64,000 nt of DNA from Streptomyces sp. NRRL S-340 (GCF_000720185.1 NZ_JOIY01000038.1:1-64000), one strand, 5' to 3'; numbered from the stretch's first letter, positions 36,974 to 46,519 are shown. Made by a program: numbers and translations. The notes: a model not told the origin generated them from the letters alone.

Positions 36974-37205
36974 GGGACAGCTCCTCGGAGGATCGGCAGG
37001 CGGGCCGGCGGGCCACCGGCCGGGGGCGGCGGACCGCTCGTCGCCGGCCGGTCCGTGGGCGGCGGGCCCGCGGTGCCGGGCCGGCGGACCGCTCGTCGTG
37101 GAGATCATGGTGCCTCGCCGGCCGTCCGCGGCGGCGGACACGCGGGGTCCACCCGGAGCGGGACCGCCCGCGGGGCCCCCGGTGGTGGCGCGGGCGGCCG
37201 GGGAG

Positions 37206-37742
37206 TCAGCCGAGCCGCGCGGCGAACGCCTGGTACGCCTGCTCGTCGAAGAGGACGAACCTGACCTCCTCGACCGCGGTCCTGGTCTCCCGCACCGCCC
37301 GGACGGCGACCCGGGCCGCGTCGTCGAGCGGCCAGCGGTAGACGCCGGTGGAGATCGCCGGGAAGGCGACCGTACGGGCGCCCAGTTCGTCGGCGACCCG
37401 CAGGGACTCGCGGTAGCAGGACGCCAGGGGGGACGGGTCGCTGCCCGGCCCCTGGTACACCGGACCGACGGTGTGGATCACCCAGCGGGCGTCCAGCGCG
37501 CCCGCGGTGGTGGCGACGGCCCGGCCGGTGGGCAGGCCCTTGCCGTACCTGGAGGCGCGCAGCGCGCGGCACTCCTCCAGGATGGCGGGCCCGCCGCGTC
37601 GGTGGATGGCGCCGTCGACACCGCCTCCGCCGAGCAGGGAGGAGTTGGCGGCGTTGACGAGGGCGTCGGCGCGCTGACGGGTGATGTCGCCGCGGACCAG
37701 GGTGATGGCGGGCCCGGGGGCGGCGCCGGAAGCGTGGGTCAT
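37206..37742 (-). CDS. Macrodomain O-acetyl-ADP-ribose deacetylase
   Basis: 178 residues from the ATG at 37742. Macrodomain motifs: [22 protein letters not shown] (Asp for adenine, Asn-Asn active site), [11 protein letters not shown] with HRRGG, and [17 protein letters not shown]. Hydrolyses O-acetyl-ADP-ribose or mono-ADP-ribosyl-Glu/Asp. Its ATG overlaps the stop of the upstream FAD-oxidoreductase (ATGA), so expression is coupled. Related by substrate to the Sir2 enzyme at 32.3 kb, whose product is O-acyl-ADP-ribose, but not linked to it in an operon. Confidence 0.93.
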   Translation of the reverse strand: MTHASGAAPGPAITLVRGDITRQRADALVNAANSSLLGGGGVDGAIHRRGGPAILEECRALRASRYGKGLPTGRAVATTAGALDARWVIHTVGPVYQGPGSDPSPLASCYRESLRVADELGARTVAFPAISTGVYRWPLDDAARVAVRAVRETRTAVEEVRFVLFDEQAYQAFAARLG

Positions 37743-39157
37743 GTCTGTCTCAGCCTCCTCCAGACCGCCTTGGCGGCGTTGTGTCCGGACATGCCGTGCA
37801 CCCCGGGACCCGGCGGGGTGGCCGAGGAGCAGATGAAGACGGCCGGGTGCGGGGTGTGGTACGGGAACAGGGTGAGCTTTGGCCGGAGCAGGATCTGGAG
37901 TCCGGAGACCGCGCCGGAGGCGATGTCGCCGCCGACGTAGTTGGCGTTGCGTGCGGCGAGTTGGGCCGGCCCGGCGGTGGCACGGGCGAGGACGCGGTCG
38001 CGGAACCCGGGCGCGTAGCGCTCCAGTTGGCGTTCGACGGCGTCGGTGAGGTCGCCGTCCCAGCCGGCCGGCACATGGCCGTAGGCCCAGAAGACGTGCT
38101 TGCCCGCGGGGGCCCGGGTGGGGTCGACGACGGTGGGCTGGACGGTGATGAGGAAGGGTCTGTCGGGTGCGCGGCCCTCGCGGGAGGCGGCGCGCAGCGC
38201 GGTGCCGATCTCGGCGCTGTCCGCGCCGATCTGCACGGTGCCGGCGACGCGGGGCTCCTCGGCGGTCCACGGGACGGGGCCGTCCAGCGCGTAGTCGATC
38301 TTGAAGACGCCGGGGCCGTACCGGAACGAGTCGTAGTAGTGACCGAGGCCCGCGATGCGGGCCAGGGCGGTGGGCGAGGTGTCGAAGACGTAGGCCCGGG
38401 CGGGCGGCAGGTCGTCGAGGCGCTTGACCTCGTAGTCGGTGTGCACGGCACCGCCGAGGTCCTGGAGGTAGCCGGCGAGGGCGTCGGAGATCGCCTGCGA
38501 GCCGCCGCGGGCGAGCGGCCAGCCGCGGGCGTGCGCCGCCAGTGCGAAGACCAGGCCGATGGCGCCGGTGGCGAAGCCGCCGAGCGGGGCCATCACGTGG
38601 GCGACGAGGCCGGCGAAGAGCGTCTTGGCCCGCTCGTCGCGGAAGCGGCGGGTCAGCCAGGTCGAGGGCGGCAGCCCGGCCAGTCCGAAGCGGGCGAGGG
38701 TCACCGGGTCGCGGGGCAGCGCGGTCAGCGGCAGGGACATGAAGTCGCGGGCCAGGGTGTCCCAGTGGGGCAGGAACGGCTCGACCAGCCTGCGGTACGC
38801 ACCGGCGTCACGCGGTCCGAACGATGCGGCCGTCTCGGCGACGGAGCGGGCCAGGACGGCGGCGGTGCCGTCGGGGAAGGGGTGGGCCATGGGCAGCTCG
38901 GGGTGGAGCCAGCGCAGGCCGTAGCGGTCCAGGGGCAGGGCACGGAAGGCGGGCGAGTTGACGGCGAGGGGGTGGGCGGCGGAGCACGGGTCGTGCCGGA
39001 AGCCGGGGAGGGTCAGCTCCTCGGTGCGGGCACCGCCGCCGACCGTGTCACGGGCCTCGAACACGGCTGTGGAGAAGCCGCGGCGGGCCAGCTCCACGGC
39101 GGCGGTCAGGCCGTTCGGCCCCGCTCCCACCACCACGACATCGAGCATCGACGGCAC
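37739..39157 (-). CDS. Phytoene-desaturase-like NAD(P)/FAD oxidoreductase
   Basis: 472 residues from GTG at 39157 (GAAGGGG 7 nt upstream); ATG at 39148 is equally placed. FAD-binding GxGxxG in [21 protein letters not shown], followed by [14 protein letters not shown]. The C-terminus [18 protein letters not shown] is the flavin-closing motif of the CrtI/amine-oxidase superfamily. No crt genes are nearby, so a carotenoid role is unlikely; such RPE65-free "phytoene dehydrogenase-like" proteins (PYROXD2 type) have no defined substrate. Coupled to the macrodomain gene. Confidence 0.88.
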   Translation of the reverse strand: MPSMLDVVVVGAGPNGLTAAVELARRGFSTAVFEARDTVGGGARTEELTLPGFRHDPCSAAHPLAVNSPAFRALPLDRYGLRWLHPELPMAHPFPDGTAAVLARSVAETAASFGPRDAGAYRRLVEPFLPHWDTLARDFMSLPLTALPRDPVTLARFGLAGLPPSTWLTRRFRDERAKTLFAGLVAHVMAPLGGFATGAIGLVFALAAHARGWPLARGGSQAISDALAGYLQDLGGAVHTDYEVKRLDDLPPARAYVFDTSPTALARIAGLGHYYDSFRYGPGVFKIDYALDGPVPWTAEEPRVAGTVQIGADSAEIGTALRAASREGRAPDRPFLITVQPTVVDPTRAPAGKHVFWAYGHVPAGWDGDLTDAVERQLERYAPGFRDRVLARATAGPAQLAARNANYVGGDIASGAVSGLQILLRPKLTLFPYHTPHPAVFICSSATPPGPGVHGMSGHNAAKAVWRRLRQT

Positions 39158-39553
39158 CTTCGGACCCCTTCGTCAGCCGATGGCCACGCGGACCTGTCGT
39201 CCGGGCCAGGATATGCCGCCGGCCCGGCCCCCCGGACCGCAGGGCGCCCCGGGCAAAGGGTGCGGCGGCCACTGCCCGGGGTGGCGCGGTGGCGGTGGCG
39301 CCACTGACCGGCGGACGCCGTGGTCACCGGCCAGAGGACCGGTCCCTGCGGTCCGGTCCCTGCGAGCCGGCCGCTGCGATCCGGCCTCTACGGTTCGGCC
39401 TCTGCGATCCGGCCGCTACGGTCCGGTCCCTGCGTGCCCGGCCTCTGGGCCGGTCCCTGCGGGTCGGTCCCTGTGGACCGGCCGTCCGGTGGCCTTGGCA
39501 GGCGGCTCGGCCCCCGGGGAGGAGGGGAACGGTCCGGGCGGCCGGTGTACGGA
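39158..39553. other. 396-bp intergenic region dominated by a repeat array
   Basis: Contains a 14-bp minisatellite (39339-39485). The first ~180 bp hold the leader of the oxidoreductase/macrodomain pair without a clear promoter. No gene seen. Confidence 0.6.
39339..39485. repeat. 14-bp degenerate minisatellite, about ten copies
   Basis: Units follow CCGGYCYCTRCGRT with most copies 14 bp and a few 13 or 15 bp. The array starts about 70 bp downstream of the inositol-phosphatase-like stop on the minus strand. Confidence 0.85.
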
Positions 39554-40399
39554 TCACTCCGATGGCGTGAGCACGCCGGTCACCCGCCGGGCGGTGGCCG
39601 TGTCCCTCGCGGCCGTGAACGGCAGGGCGTTGCCGCCGGTGATGCGGAACGGCTCGCCGGTGAGGGTCAGATGGGTGCCGCCCGCCTCCTCGACGAGGAG
39701 CAGGCCCGCTGCGTGGTCCCAGGCCGCTTCCCAGGTGAACGCGGTCGCGTCCGACTCGCCGCGGGCGACGGCGAGGTACTCCAGGCCCGCCGAGCCGCAG
39801 GGGCGGGGCGCGAACCCGTCCGTCCACAGACCGTGCAGGGCGCGCTTTTGCGCGTCGGTCGTGTAGTCGGGGTGGGAGGTGGCCACTTGCAGGGCGCGGC
39901 CCGGCTCGGGCGTGCCGGCGCGCAGCGGTTCGCCGTCGAGGCGGGCACCGCGGCCGCGTACGGCCGTGGCGAGCCGGTCGAGGGCCGGCGCGTAGGTCCA
40001 GGAGGCCAGCACCGTCCCGCGCAGGGTGAGGGCGACCAGCGTGCAGAAGCCGGGGTCGCCGTGGACGAACTGGCGGGTGCCGTCCACCGGGTCGACGATC
40101 CAGACCGGGGCGTCACCGCCTATCGCCCCGTACACCGCCGGGTCGGCGTGCACCGCCTCCTCGCCGACCACGAGGGAGCCGGGCAGCAGGGCGGCGAGCG
40201 TGTCGGTCAGGTACCGCTCGGCGAGCCGGTCGGCGTCGGTGACCAGGTCGTGCGGACCGGACTTCTGGTCGATCTCGTGCTCCGCGAGCCTGCGGAAACG
40301 GGGCATGATCTCGGCCGCGGCGGCCTTGCGGACCGCCTCCTCCACGTCGGCCGAGCGGTCCGCGAGAAACTCTTCGATGGTTTCCGTCTCTTCGATCAT
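39554..40399 (-). CDS. Inositol monophosphatase family phosphatase
   Basis: 281 residues from the ATG at 40399. Mg2+-dependent motifs: VGEEAVHADP (acidic), WIVDPVDGTRQFVHG (DPxDGT) and TWEAAWDHAAGLLLVEEAGG (WDxAAG). Members include inositol-1-phosphatase, histidinol-phosphatase and PAP phosphatase; the substrate cannot be chosen here. The ribosome site is weak (GGGGA only 2 nt before ATG). Stands alone between two intergenic gaps. Confidence 0.88.
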   Translation of the reverse strand: MIEETETIEEFLADRSADVEEAVRKAAAAEIMPRFRRLAEHEIDQKSGPHDLVTDADRLAERYLTDTLAALLPGSLVVGEEAVHADPAVYGAIGGDAPVWIVDPVDGTRQFVHGDPGFCTLVALTLRGTVLASWTYAPALDRLATAVRGRGARLDGEPLRAGTPEPGRALQVATSHPDYTTDAQKRALHGLWTDGFAPRPCGSAGLEYLAVARGESDATAFTWEAAWDHAAGLLLVEEAGGTHLTLTGEPFRITGGNALPFTAARDTATARRVTGVLTPSE

Positions 40400-40516
40400 G
40401 TCCCCATGAGAGCACGCGCCTGTGACAACGCCCGCCCGCAGGGTGCACACACCGGGTGGAATCGGCGTGAACACCCGGGGCCGGGGTCCCGCCGGCCGGG
40501 CCCGGTGGCAGGCCCT

Positions 40517-40546
40517 GGGAGCGGGGCCGGTGGCGGCCCCGCTCCC
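40517..40546 (-). terminator. Terminator of cytoplasmic gamma-glutamyltransferase gene
   Basis: GGGAGCGGGGCC, six-base loop, GGCCCCGCTCCC: a perfect 12-bp stem 7 bp past the stop codon on the minus strand. Confidence 0.88.
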
Positions 40547-40553
40547 ATGCCGC

Positions 40554-42383
40554 TCAGCGGCCCACCGCGTACCCCTGCATCCCGCGCGGGTTCGCCGCCG
40601 CCGACAGGACCCCGGTGCGCGGGTCCCGGGCGACCGCGCACAGGCGGCCCTCGGACCAGGCGTCGCCGACCGTCACGTCATGGCCGCGGCGGCGCAGCCC
40701 GGCGACGACCTCCGGGTCGGTGCGGGACTCCACGGTGACGGAGCCGGGGCGCATGCCGCGCGGGTAGAAGGATCCCGGGAAGGCGTCGGTGTGCCAGTTC
40801 GGGGCGTCGACGGCGCCCTGGAGGTCCGGGCCGCCGCGGACGGCGGAGCGCAGGGCGACCGCCAGGAAGAAGTGCACCTGCCACTGGTCCTGCTGGTCGC
40901 CGCCGGGCGTGCCGAAGGCCATGACGGGTTCGCCGTCACGCAGCGCGAGCGACGGGCTGAGGGTGGTGCGCGGGCGGCGGCCGGGGGTCAGCGTGTTCGG
41001 CAGGCCCTCCTCCAGCCAGGTCATCTGCAGCCGGGTGCCGAGCGGGAACCCGAGTCCGGGCACGACGGGGTTGGACTGGAGCCAGCCGCCGCTGGGCGTG
41101 GCGGCGACCATGTTTCCCCAGCGGTCGACGACGTCGAGGTGGCAGGTGTCGCCGCGGGTGGCGCCGTCGGCGCGGACCGCGGGCTCGCCGGGCACGGCTG
41201 ACGTGGTCGGCTTGGCGACCGTCGGCTCGCCGACGCCCAGGGCGTCGTAGTCGCCCTCGTCCGCGGCGATCCGGTGCGCGTGCGCGCTCAGCCGCGGGGC
41301 ACGCCCGCCGGGACTGCCCGGGCGGAGGTCGTAGGAGGCCTCGTCGCCGATCAGTGCGCGCCGCCCTGCGTTGTACCGCGCGGAGAGCAGGTCGGTGAGC
41401 GGTACGCCGGCCGCGTCCCCGTACCAGGCCTCGCGGTCGGCCATGGCGAGCTTGCAGCCCTCGACCAGCAGATGGACGTAGTCCGCGGACCCGTAGGGGG
41501 GCAGTTCGGGCGGGAGCAGGGCGAGTTGCTGGAGGAAGGCCGGTCCCTGGCTCCAGGGGCCCGCCTTGCACAGGGTCCAGCCGTTCCAGTCGTAGGTCAC
41601 CGGTTCTTCGTAGGACGCGGACCAGCCTGCGAGGTCGGCGGCGGTGAGGGTCCCGGTGTGGTGCTCGCCGCTGGTGTCCAGCGTGGGCCGCCGGGCCTGG
41701 CGCACCAGTGCCTCGGCGATGAAGCCGCACCGCCACACCTCGCGCGCGGCGTCGATCCGTGCCTCCCGGTCGCCGGCCCCCGCCGTCTCGGCGAGCAGCC
41801 GCTTCCAGGTGGCGGCAAGGCCGGGGTTGCGCAGCAGTTCGCCGGGCCGGGGCGCCCGGCCGCCGGGCAGGTACACCTCGGCCGACGAGGTCCACTCGGT
41901 CTCGAACAGTTCCCGTACGGTCTCCACGGTCGCCCCGACGCGTTCCACGGGCGCGTGGCCGTGCTCGGCGTACCCGATGGCGTACCGCAGGACCTCGTCG
42001 AGGCTCTTGGTGCCGTGATCGCGCAGCAGCAGCATCCACGCGTCGAAGGCGCCCGGGACGGCGGCGGCGAGCGGTCCGGTGCCCGGCACGAGGTCGAGGC
42101 CGAGCCCCCGGTAGTGCGCGGCCGTGGCCCCGGCCGGCGCCACCCCCTGCCCGCACAGCACCCGTACCTCGCCGCCGGCCGGTGCGAGCAGGATCGGGAC
42201 CTCGCCGGCCGGCCCGTTCAGGTGCGGCTCCACGACGTGCAGCACGAACGCGCCGGCGACGGCCGCGTCGTAGGCGTTGCCGCCGCCCTCCAGTACGGCC
42301 ATCGCCGACTGGGAGGCCAGCCAGTGGGTGGAGGACACCATTCCGAAGGTGCCCTGGAGGGTGGGGCGCGTCGTGAAGCGCAT
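40554..42383 (-). CDS. Gamma-glutamyltransferase family protein, no signal peptide
   Basis: 609 residues from the ATG at 42383. Ntn-hydrolase of the GGT family: N-part with AMAVLEGGGNAYDAAVAGAFVLHVVEPHLNG, maturation site before Thr413 in GDTCHLDVVDRWGNM (usual TTH reads TCH), and FGTPGGDQQDQW near the C-terminus. The Thr nucleophile is kept but there is no export signal, so it probably acts in the cytoplasm, like YwrD-type proteins. The window also has a secreted paralogue at 61-62.8 kb. Substrate could be gamma-glutamyl amides or an acylase-type compound. Confidence 0.9.
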   Translation of the reverse strand: MRFTTRPTLQGTFGMVSSTHWLASQSAMAVLEGGGNAYDAAVAGAFVLHVVEPHLNGPAGEVPILLAPAGGEVRVLCGQGVAPAGATAAHYRGLGLDLVPGTGPLAAAVPGAFDAWMLLLRDHGTKSLDEVLRYAIGYAEHGHAPVERVGATVETVRELFETEWTSSAEVYLPGGRAPRPGELLRNPGLAATWKRLLAETAGAGDREARIDAAREVWRCGFIAEALVRQARRPTLDTSGEHHTGTLTAADLAGWSASYEEPVTYDWNGWTLCKAGPWSQGPAFLQQLALLPPELPPYGSADYVHLLVEGCKLAMADREAWYGDAAGVPLTDLLSARYNAGRRALIGDEASYDLRPGSPGGRAPRLSAHAHRIAADEGDYDALGVGEPTVAKPTTSAVPGEPAVRADGATRGDTCHLDVVDRWGNMVAATPSGGWLQSNPVVPGLGFPLGTRLQMTWLEEGLPNTLTPGRRPRTTLSPSLALRDGEPVMAFGTPGGDQQDQWQVHFFLAVALRSAVRGGPDLQGAVDAPNWHTDAFPGSFYPRGMRPGSVTVESRTDPEVVAGLRRRGHDVTVGDAWSEGRLCAVARDPRTGVLSAAANPRGMQGYAVGR

Positions 42384-42685
42384 CTCTGACCTGACCTCGC
42401 TGTCGTGTACGTCGGTGGACCGGGCGAAGCCGCGTCGCGTTCCCCGCCTGCCCGCGATGCTCCCCGCACGCGCGCCCCGGGACACCCGTGGAGGACACCG
42501 GCCTCGCGGGGGCGCGGGTGATCGAGGCCCGGGTTCCGCCCTGTCCCCCGTGAGAGCTACGTGCAGGTGTCCACCGTGAGGTGACGATTCCTGATCACCG
42601 TTTCCCTAGCGTTCGGTGCAGCCGCGGAGCCCTTGCCGCGGACCGGACGAGGTACCGGAGACGGGACCCGCGAGAAAGAGTCGTC
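42384..42685. other. 302-bp divergent intergenic region
   Basis: Between the GGT-like gene and the CPBP operon. A TAGCGT (42607-42612) with GTGACG 20 bp upstream is a weak promoter candidate for the CPBP operon. Nothing else recognised. Confidence 0.4.
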
Positions 42686-43519
42686 ATGAAACTGGTGTGG
42701 CAGATCCTGGCCGTGGTGGCGGTCAGTGCGATCGGCGGTCAGATCGTCAGCGCGGTACAGGGCAACCCGTGGCTCTCCCTGCTCCTGGGCGGCCTGGCGG
42801 CCGTGCTGTCGCTGCTGGTCTACCGGTGGGTCGTGGGGCGCACCGAAGGGCGCCCGGTCACGGAGCTGGCCCGGCAGGGGGCGCGGGGGGCGCTGCTGCG
42901 GGGCCTGGTCATCGGCGTCGTGTGGTTCGGGTGCGTCATCGCGAACCTCTACTTCCTCGGGGACTACAAGGTCCACGGCTTCGGCTCGCTGACCGGCGCG
43001 GTGGCGCTGATCGGCTTCATGGCCGGTGCCGCCGTCACGGAGGAACTGATGTTCCGCGGCCTGCTCTTCCGGCTCGTGGAGCGGGGAACGGGCACGTACA
43101 TCGCGCTCGTGCTGTCCGGTGTGGTGTTCGGCGCGAGCCACCTGCTCAACAAGGACGCCACCGTACTGGGTGCCGTCGCCATCGCGATCGAGGCCGGTGG
43201 CACGCTCGCCGCCGCCTACATCGCCACCCGCTCGCTGTGGCTGCCGATCGGCCTGCACTTCGGCTGGAACTTCGCCGAGTCCGGCATCTTCGGCACCGAG
43301 GTCTCCGGCAACGGCGCCACCCACGGACTGCTGGACGCCTCTACGTCGGGCAGCAAGCTGATCACGGGCGGCGAGTTCGGTCCGGAGGCCAGTGTGTACT
43401 CGGTGGTGTTCGGTGCGCTGGTGACGATCGCCTTCCTGTGGCTGGCCCACCGGCGCGGCACCGTCGTCCCCCGCCGGCGGACCGAGCGCGTCGACGCCCT
43501 GGTTACACTCGCCCGGTGA
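42686..43519 (+). CDS. CPBP-family intramembrane glutamic protease
   Basis: 277 residues with about seven membrane helices. CPBP (Rce1/Abi) motifs: E119-E120 in VTEELMFRGLLFR, His in VVFGASHLLN, and HFGWNF. These residues form the intramembrane active site. The stop TGA overlaps the next gene's ATG (TGATG), so protease and histidine kinase are coupled. Functions in the family include prenyl-protein processing, bacteriocin maturation or immunity, and regulated cleavage of membrane factors. In this operon, a signalling role with the kinase is the natural reading. Confidence 0.92.
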   Translation: MKLVWQILAVVAVSAIGGQIVSAVQGNPWLSLLLGGLAAVLSLLVYRWVVGRTEGRPVTELARQGARGALLRGLVIGVVWFGCVIANLYFLGDYKVHGFGSLTGAVALIGFMAGAAVTEELMFRGLLFRLVERGTGTYIALVLSGVVFGASHLLNKDATVLGAVAIAIEAGGTLAAAYIATRSLWLPIGLHFGWNFAESGIFGTEVSGNGATHGLLDASTSGSKLITGGEFGPEASVYSVVFGALVTIAFLWLAHRRGTVVPRRRTERVDALVTLAR

Positions 43520-44733
43520 TGAGCCTTCAGGGGGCCCGCCAGGCATGGCACCGGCTCGACGTCACGGTCCGCGACCTCCCGCTCGGGATCCTGTTCCTGC
43601 TCGCGTCGTTCCTGCCGGGACTGCGCGGGCACGGCACGGAGGTCGGGGACCTGCCGACCCGTCCCTTCGACGCACTCGCCGTCGTCGCCCTCGCGCTCGA
43701 ATGCCTGCCGCTCACGGTGCGCCGGCGGTGGCCGGCCGTCTGCCTGGCCCTGGTGGCGGGCGGTTTCGCCCTCGACCAGCTGCGCGGCTACCACTCGAGT
43801 GCCGGCGCCACCCTGCCCCTCGTGCTGATCAGCGCGGGCTCCCATCTGGAACACCGCAGGCGCACCACCGCGGTCCTCCTCTCCGTGGCGTACGTGCCGC
43901 TGGCGGTCGCGCTGTCCCGGCTCGGTTCGGGGAGCGAGACGCCCGACGAGTTCGTGACGTTCTACCTGGTGCTGGCGCTGGCCTGGGGCGCCGGGACGTG
44001 GCTGCGGTCCACCCGGCTCGCCGAGGCCGAACGCCGCGAGCGCGTCGCGGAGCAGACCCGCGTCGCCGAACGCGCCCGGATCGCGCGGGAGTTGCACGAC
44101 GTGGTCACCCACCACGTCACCGCGATGGTCGTGCAGGCCGAGGCCGCGCGCTACCTGACGGCCGCGCCCGAGCGGCTGGAGCAGTCCCTGACGGCCGTCA
44201 GCGACACCGGCCGCCGTGCCCTCACCGACCTGCGCCACCTGCTCGACCTGCTCAACCCCGGCCCGGGCCCGGACCACGGCGCCGGCGAGGGCGTCGAGCG
44301 CGGTACCGGGGCCGGCACGGCAGCGGCCAAGGAGCCCAGGACCCCGGCCGTCGGCAGGGTCCTCACGCTCGTCGAGCAGACCCGCCGGGCCGGGCAGCCC
44401 GTGGACTTCACCGAGGAGGGCACACCCCCGGCGTCGACCGGGAGCGCCGACCTCGTCGCCTACCGGGTGGTGCAGGAAGCGCTGACCAACGCCCTCAAGT
44501 ACGCTCACGGCAGCCGGACTTCCGTCCAGGTGCGGCACGGCGAAAGGGAGATCACCGTGGAGGTCAGCACGGACGGGACCGGTTCGCGCACCCCTGCCGC
44601 GCTCGGCGGCGGCCGGGGCCTGGCCGGCCTGCGCGAACGCGTCGGCGTCCTGGGCGGCGACTTCAGCGCCGGCGGCGGAGCGGACGGCGGCTTCACCGTG
44701 CGGGCGCGCATCCCCGCCGGCAGGACCTCGTGA
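43519..44733 (+). CDS. NarL-type sensor histidine kinase (HisKA_3)
   Basis: 404 residues. About four to five N-terminal helices (GILFLLASFLPGL, FDALAVVALALECLPL, TAVLLSVAYVPLAVAL) with almost no extracellular loop, then the dimerisation/phosphoacceptor helix with H193 in ARIARELHDVVTHHV and a HATPase domain (YRVVQEALTNALKYA; GGGRGLAGLRERV). The N-box Asn is present. A membrane-sensing kinase of the DesK/LiaS type, often responding to envelope stress. Overlaps the CPBP gene upstream and the regulator gene downstream (GTGA). Confidence 0.95.
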   Translation: MSLQGARQAWHRLDVTVRDLPLGILFLLASFLPGLRGHGTEVGDLPTRPFDALAVVALALECLPLTVRRRWPAVCLALVAGGFALDQLRGYHSSAGATLPLVLISAGSHLEHRRRTTAVLLSVAYVPLAVALSRLGSGSETPDEFVTFYLVLALAWGAGTWLRSTRLAEAERRERVAEQTRVAERARIARELHDVVTHHVTAMVVQAEAARYLTAAPERLEQSLTAVSDTGRRALTDLRHLLDLLNPGPGPDHGAGEGVERGTGAGTAAAKEPRTPAVGRVLTLVEQTRRAGQPVDFTEEGTPPASTGSADLVAYRVVQEALTNALKYAHGSRTSVQVRHGEREITVEVSTDGTGSRTPAALGGGRGLAGLRERVGVLGGDFSAGGGADGGFTVRARIPAGRTS

Positions 44734-45389
44734 GCGCACCGATCCGGGTCCTGGTCTGCGACGACCAGATGCTGGTCCGCACCGGCCTGGTCACTATCAT
44801 CGGCGCCCAGCCCGACATGGAGGTGGCGGGCGAGTGCGCGGACGGGCGCACCGGGGTCGAACTCGCCCGCGCGGTGAGGCCGGACGTCGTCGTGATGGAC
44901 ATCCGCATGCCCGTCCTCGACGGCCTGGAAGCCACCCGCCTGCTGGCCGGCGCCGGGGTGGCCCACCCCGTGAAGGTCCTCGTGGTGACCACGTTCAACC
45001 TGGACGAGTACGTCTACGAGGCACTGCGGGCCGGCGCCAGCGGCTTCCTCCTCAAGGACGCCCCGCCGGACCGGCTGCTGCACGGCATCCGGACCGTGGC
45101 CACCGGCGCGGCCCTGCTGGACCCCGACGTGACCCGCAGGCTCGTGGGGCGGTACGCCGCCCGCATCCGGCCCGCCGAGAGCACCACTCCCGACATCCCG
45201 CTCACCCCCCGCGAACTGGAGGTGCTGCGCCTCATCGCGGACGGCCTGTCCAACAGCGAGATCGCCGCGGTACTCGTCATCAGCCAGGAGACGGTCAAGA
45301 CCTTCGTCTCCCGCATCCTCGCCAAACTCCAGCTCCGCGACCGCGTCCAAGCCGTCGTCTACGCCTACCGGCACGGCCTGGCGACCTGA
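44730..45389 (+). CDS. LuxR/NarL-family response regulator
   Basis: 219 residues from a GTG at 44730, overlapping the kinase stop by 4 bp. Receiver: CDDQMLV acidic pair, phosphoacceptor D57 in VVVMDIRMP, conserved Thr and Lys (VVTTFNLDEYV; FLLKD). C-terminal HTH: LTPRELEVLRLIADGLSNSEIAAVLVISQETVKTFVSRILAKL. Cognate partner of the coupled kinase. Targets are unknown; autoregulation of the CPBP operon is likely by analogy. Confidence 0.96.
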   Translation: MSAPIRVLVCDDQMLVRTGLVTIIGAQPDMEVAGECADGRTGVELARAVRPDVVVMDIRMPVLDGLEATRLLAGAGVAHPVKVLVVTTFNLDEYVYEALRAGASGFLLKDAPPDRLLHGIRTVATGAALLDPDVTRRLVGRYAARIRPAESTTPDIPLTPRELEVLRLIADGLSNSEIAAVLVISQETVKTFVSRILAKLQLRDRVQAVVYAYRHGLAT

Positions 45390-45429
45390 CCCGGGCGCCC
45401 TGACCTGGTCCGGCTCACGGGCCGCCCCC

Positions 45430-45530
45430 GCACGAGCGCCCCGCCTCACAGCCCGTTCCGGGCCGGGCCCCGTCTCACGCCTCGCGCGTGCCTCACGCGC
45501 CGCTCGCGGCCAGACCCCGCCTCACGACCC
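45430..45530. repeat. Stop-proximal degenerate repeats
   Basis: On the minus strand, copies of GTGAGGCGGGG-like units (four, imperfect, each containing the TGA) run from the lipoprotein stop at 45522 into the convergent intergenic gap. The first copy includes the real stop codon. Confidence 0.6.
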
Positions 45531-46478
45531 GTTGCGCACGATGGCGCGGGCGTTGCGCGCGGCGGCGCGGTTGCGCTCGCGGATCCGGTCCAGCTCCGCG
45601 CGGTGCCCGGCGATGACGCGCCGCTGCGCGCGGACGTCGGCGGCGTGCACCGCGGGGACGTAGCCCGTGCGCAGTTTGCAGCGGGCGTCGGCGACCGCGG
45701 TCCGCTTCTCCGGGTCCGAGGGCTCGTCCGGGGCGCGGCCGTCGCCCAGCAGACGCCGCCTCAGCTCCTCCTCCAGGCGGTCGTCGCCCTTCTGCGCGTC
45801 CTGCGGCGTGGCGTAGTGGTAGCCCGCCCGGCTCATGCAGGCCGACCACGTCCGGTCGGCGTGCTTCCAGGCCGGGTCCTCCCGCGCCTGGCGCCGGCTC
45901 TCGGAGAGCAGGGTCAAGAACGGGTCCGGTGCGGCACGGCGGTCGGTGCCGTAGATGCGCCGGTCGGCCTGGCCCAGGCAGCCCTGGGCCGGGATCCGGT
46001 GGCCGTGGACGCTCGTCGGGTCGTCGCCGAAGCCGGCGCCGGTGAGCGCCAGGTACTCGGGAAGCGTCCACTTCCTGTCCGGTGCGGCGTGCTCGTACGC
46101 GGCGGCCGGGCCCCGGTAGCCGTGGGCCGCGGCCTCCTCGGGGTCCTGGACCCCGTAGCGGTGGGCGGCGTCGGAGACGATCACCAGCGCGAAGATCTTC
46201 GTCCCGTCGGCCGGGCGCCGCGGCCACGCCGGCGGCCGGGCGGGGTCCAGGCCGCGCAGACTGCCGAACCCGAGGCCGCGCATGCACCGTGCGGCGAGGG
46301 TCCAGCGGGCGGTGTTCACGGTGCGCGTCTCGGCGGGGGTCATGTCGTAGGCGTCCAGCGGCTGGGAGCCGGCGGCCGCGGACCCGGTGGCCGGGGCCCG
46401 GGTGCCGGACTGGTCACCGCCCGCCGAGAGCCCGAGGCAGGCGGTGAGGATCAGGGCGAGGGGGGTGGCTCTGCGCAT
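45522..46478 (-). CDS. Putative lipoprotein of unknown function
   Basis: 318 residues. Signal: MRRATPLALILTAC with lipobox LTAC (Cys14 lipidated), followed by a Gly/Ser/Thr linker. The mature part starts LDAYDMTPAETRTVNTARWTLAARCMRGLGF and contains paired Cys-x-Arg/Ser-x-Gly segments (RCMRGLG, ACMSRAG), recalling many Streptomyces secreted proteins of unknown role. A charged helix near the C-terminus (RAELDRIRERNRAAARNARAIV) may be coiled coil. Not in an operon. Function unrecognised. Confidence 0.78.
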   Translation of the reverse strand: MRRATPLALILTACLGLSAGGDQSGTRAPATGSAAAGSQPLDAYDMTPAETRTVNTARWTLAARCMRGLGFGSLRGLDPARPPAWPRRPADGTKIFALVIVSDAAHRYGVQDPEEAAAHGYRGPAAAYEHAAPDRKWTLPEYLALTGAGFGDDPTSVHGHRIPAQGCLGQADRRIYGTDRRAAPDPFLTLLSESRRQAREDPAWKHADRTWSACMSRAGYHYATPQDAQKGDDRLEEELRRRLLGDGRAPDEPSDPEKRTAVADARCKLRTGYVPAVHAADVRAQRRVIAGHRAELDRIRERNRAAARNARAIVRNGS

Positions 46479-46519
46479 CCGGTCAGCTCATCAGGGGCGG
46501 TCCGGCGGGACTGTGATGG

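Noticed and set aside
37739-39157. Carotenoid biosynthesis cluster
   Set aside because: Only the broad FAD-oxidoreductase fold matches; no phytoene synthase or geranylgeranyl-diphosphate synthase gene nearby.
42686-43519. Abortive-infection (Abi) phage-defence protein
   Set aside because: Some CPBP proteins carry that name, but the coupling to a two-component system and the absence of defence genes nearby do not support it.
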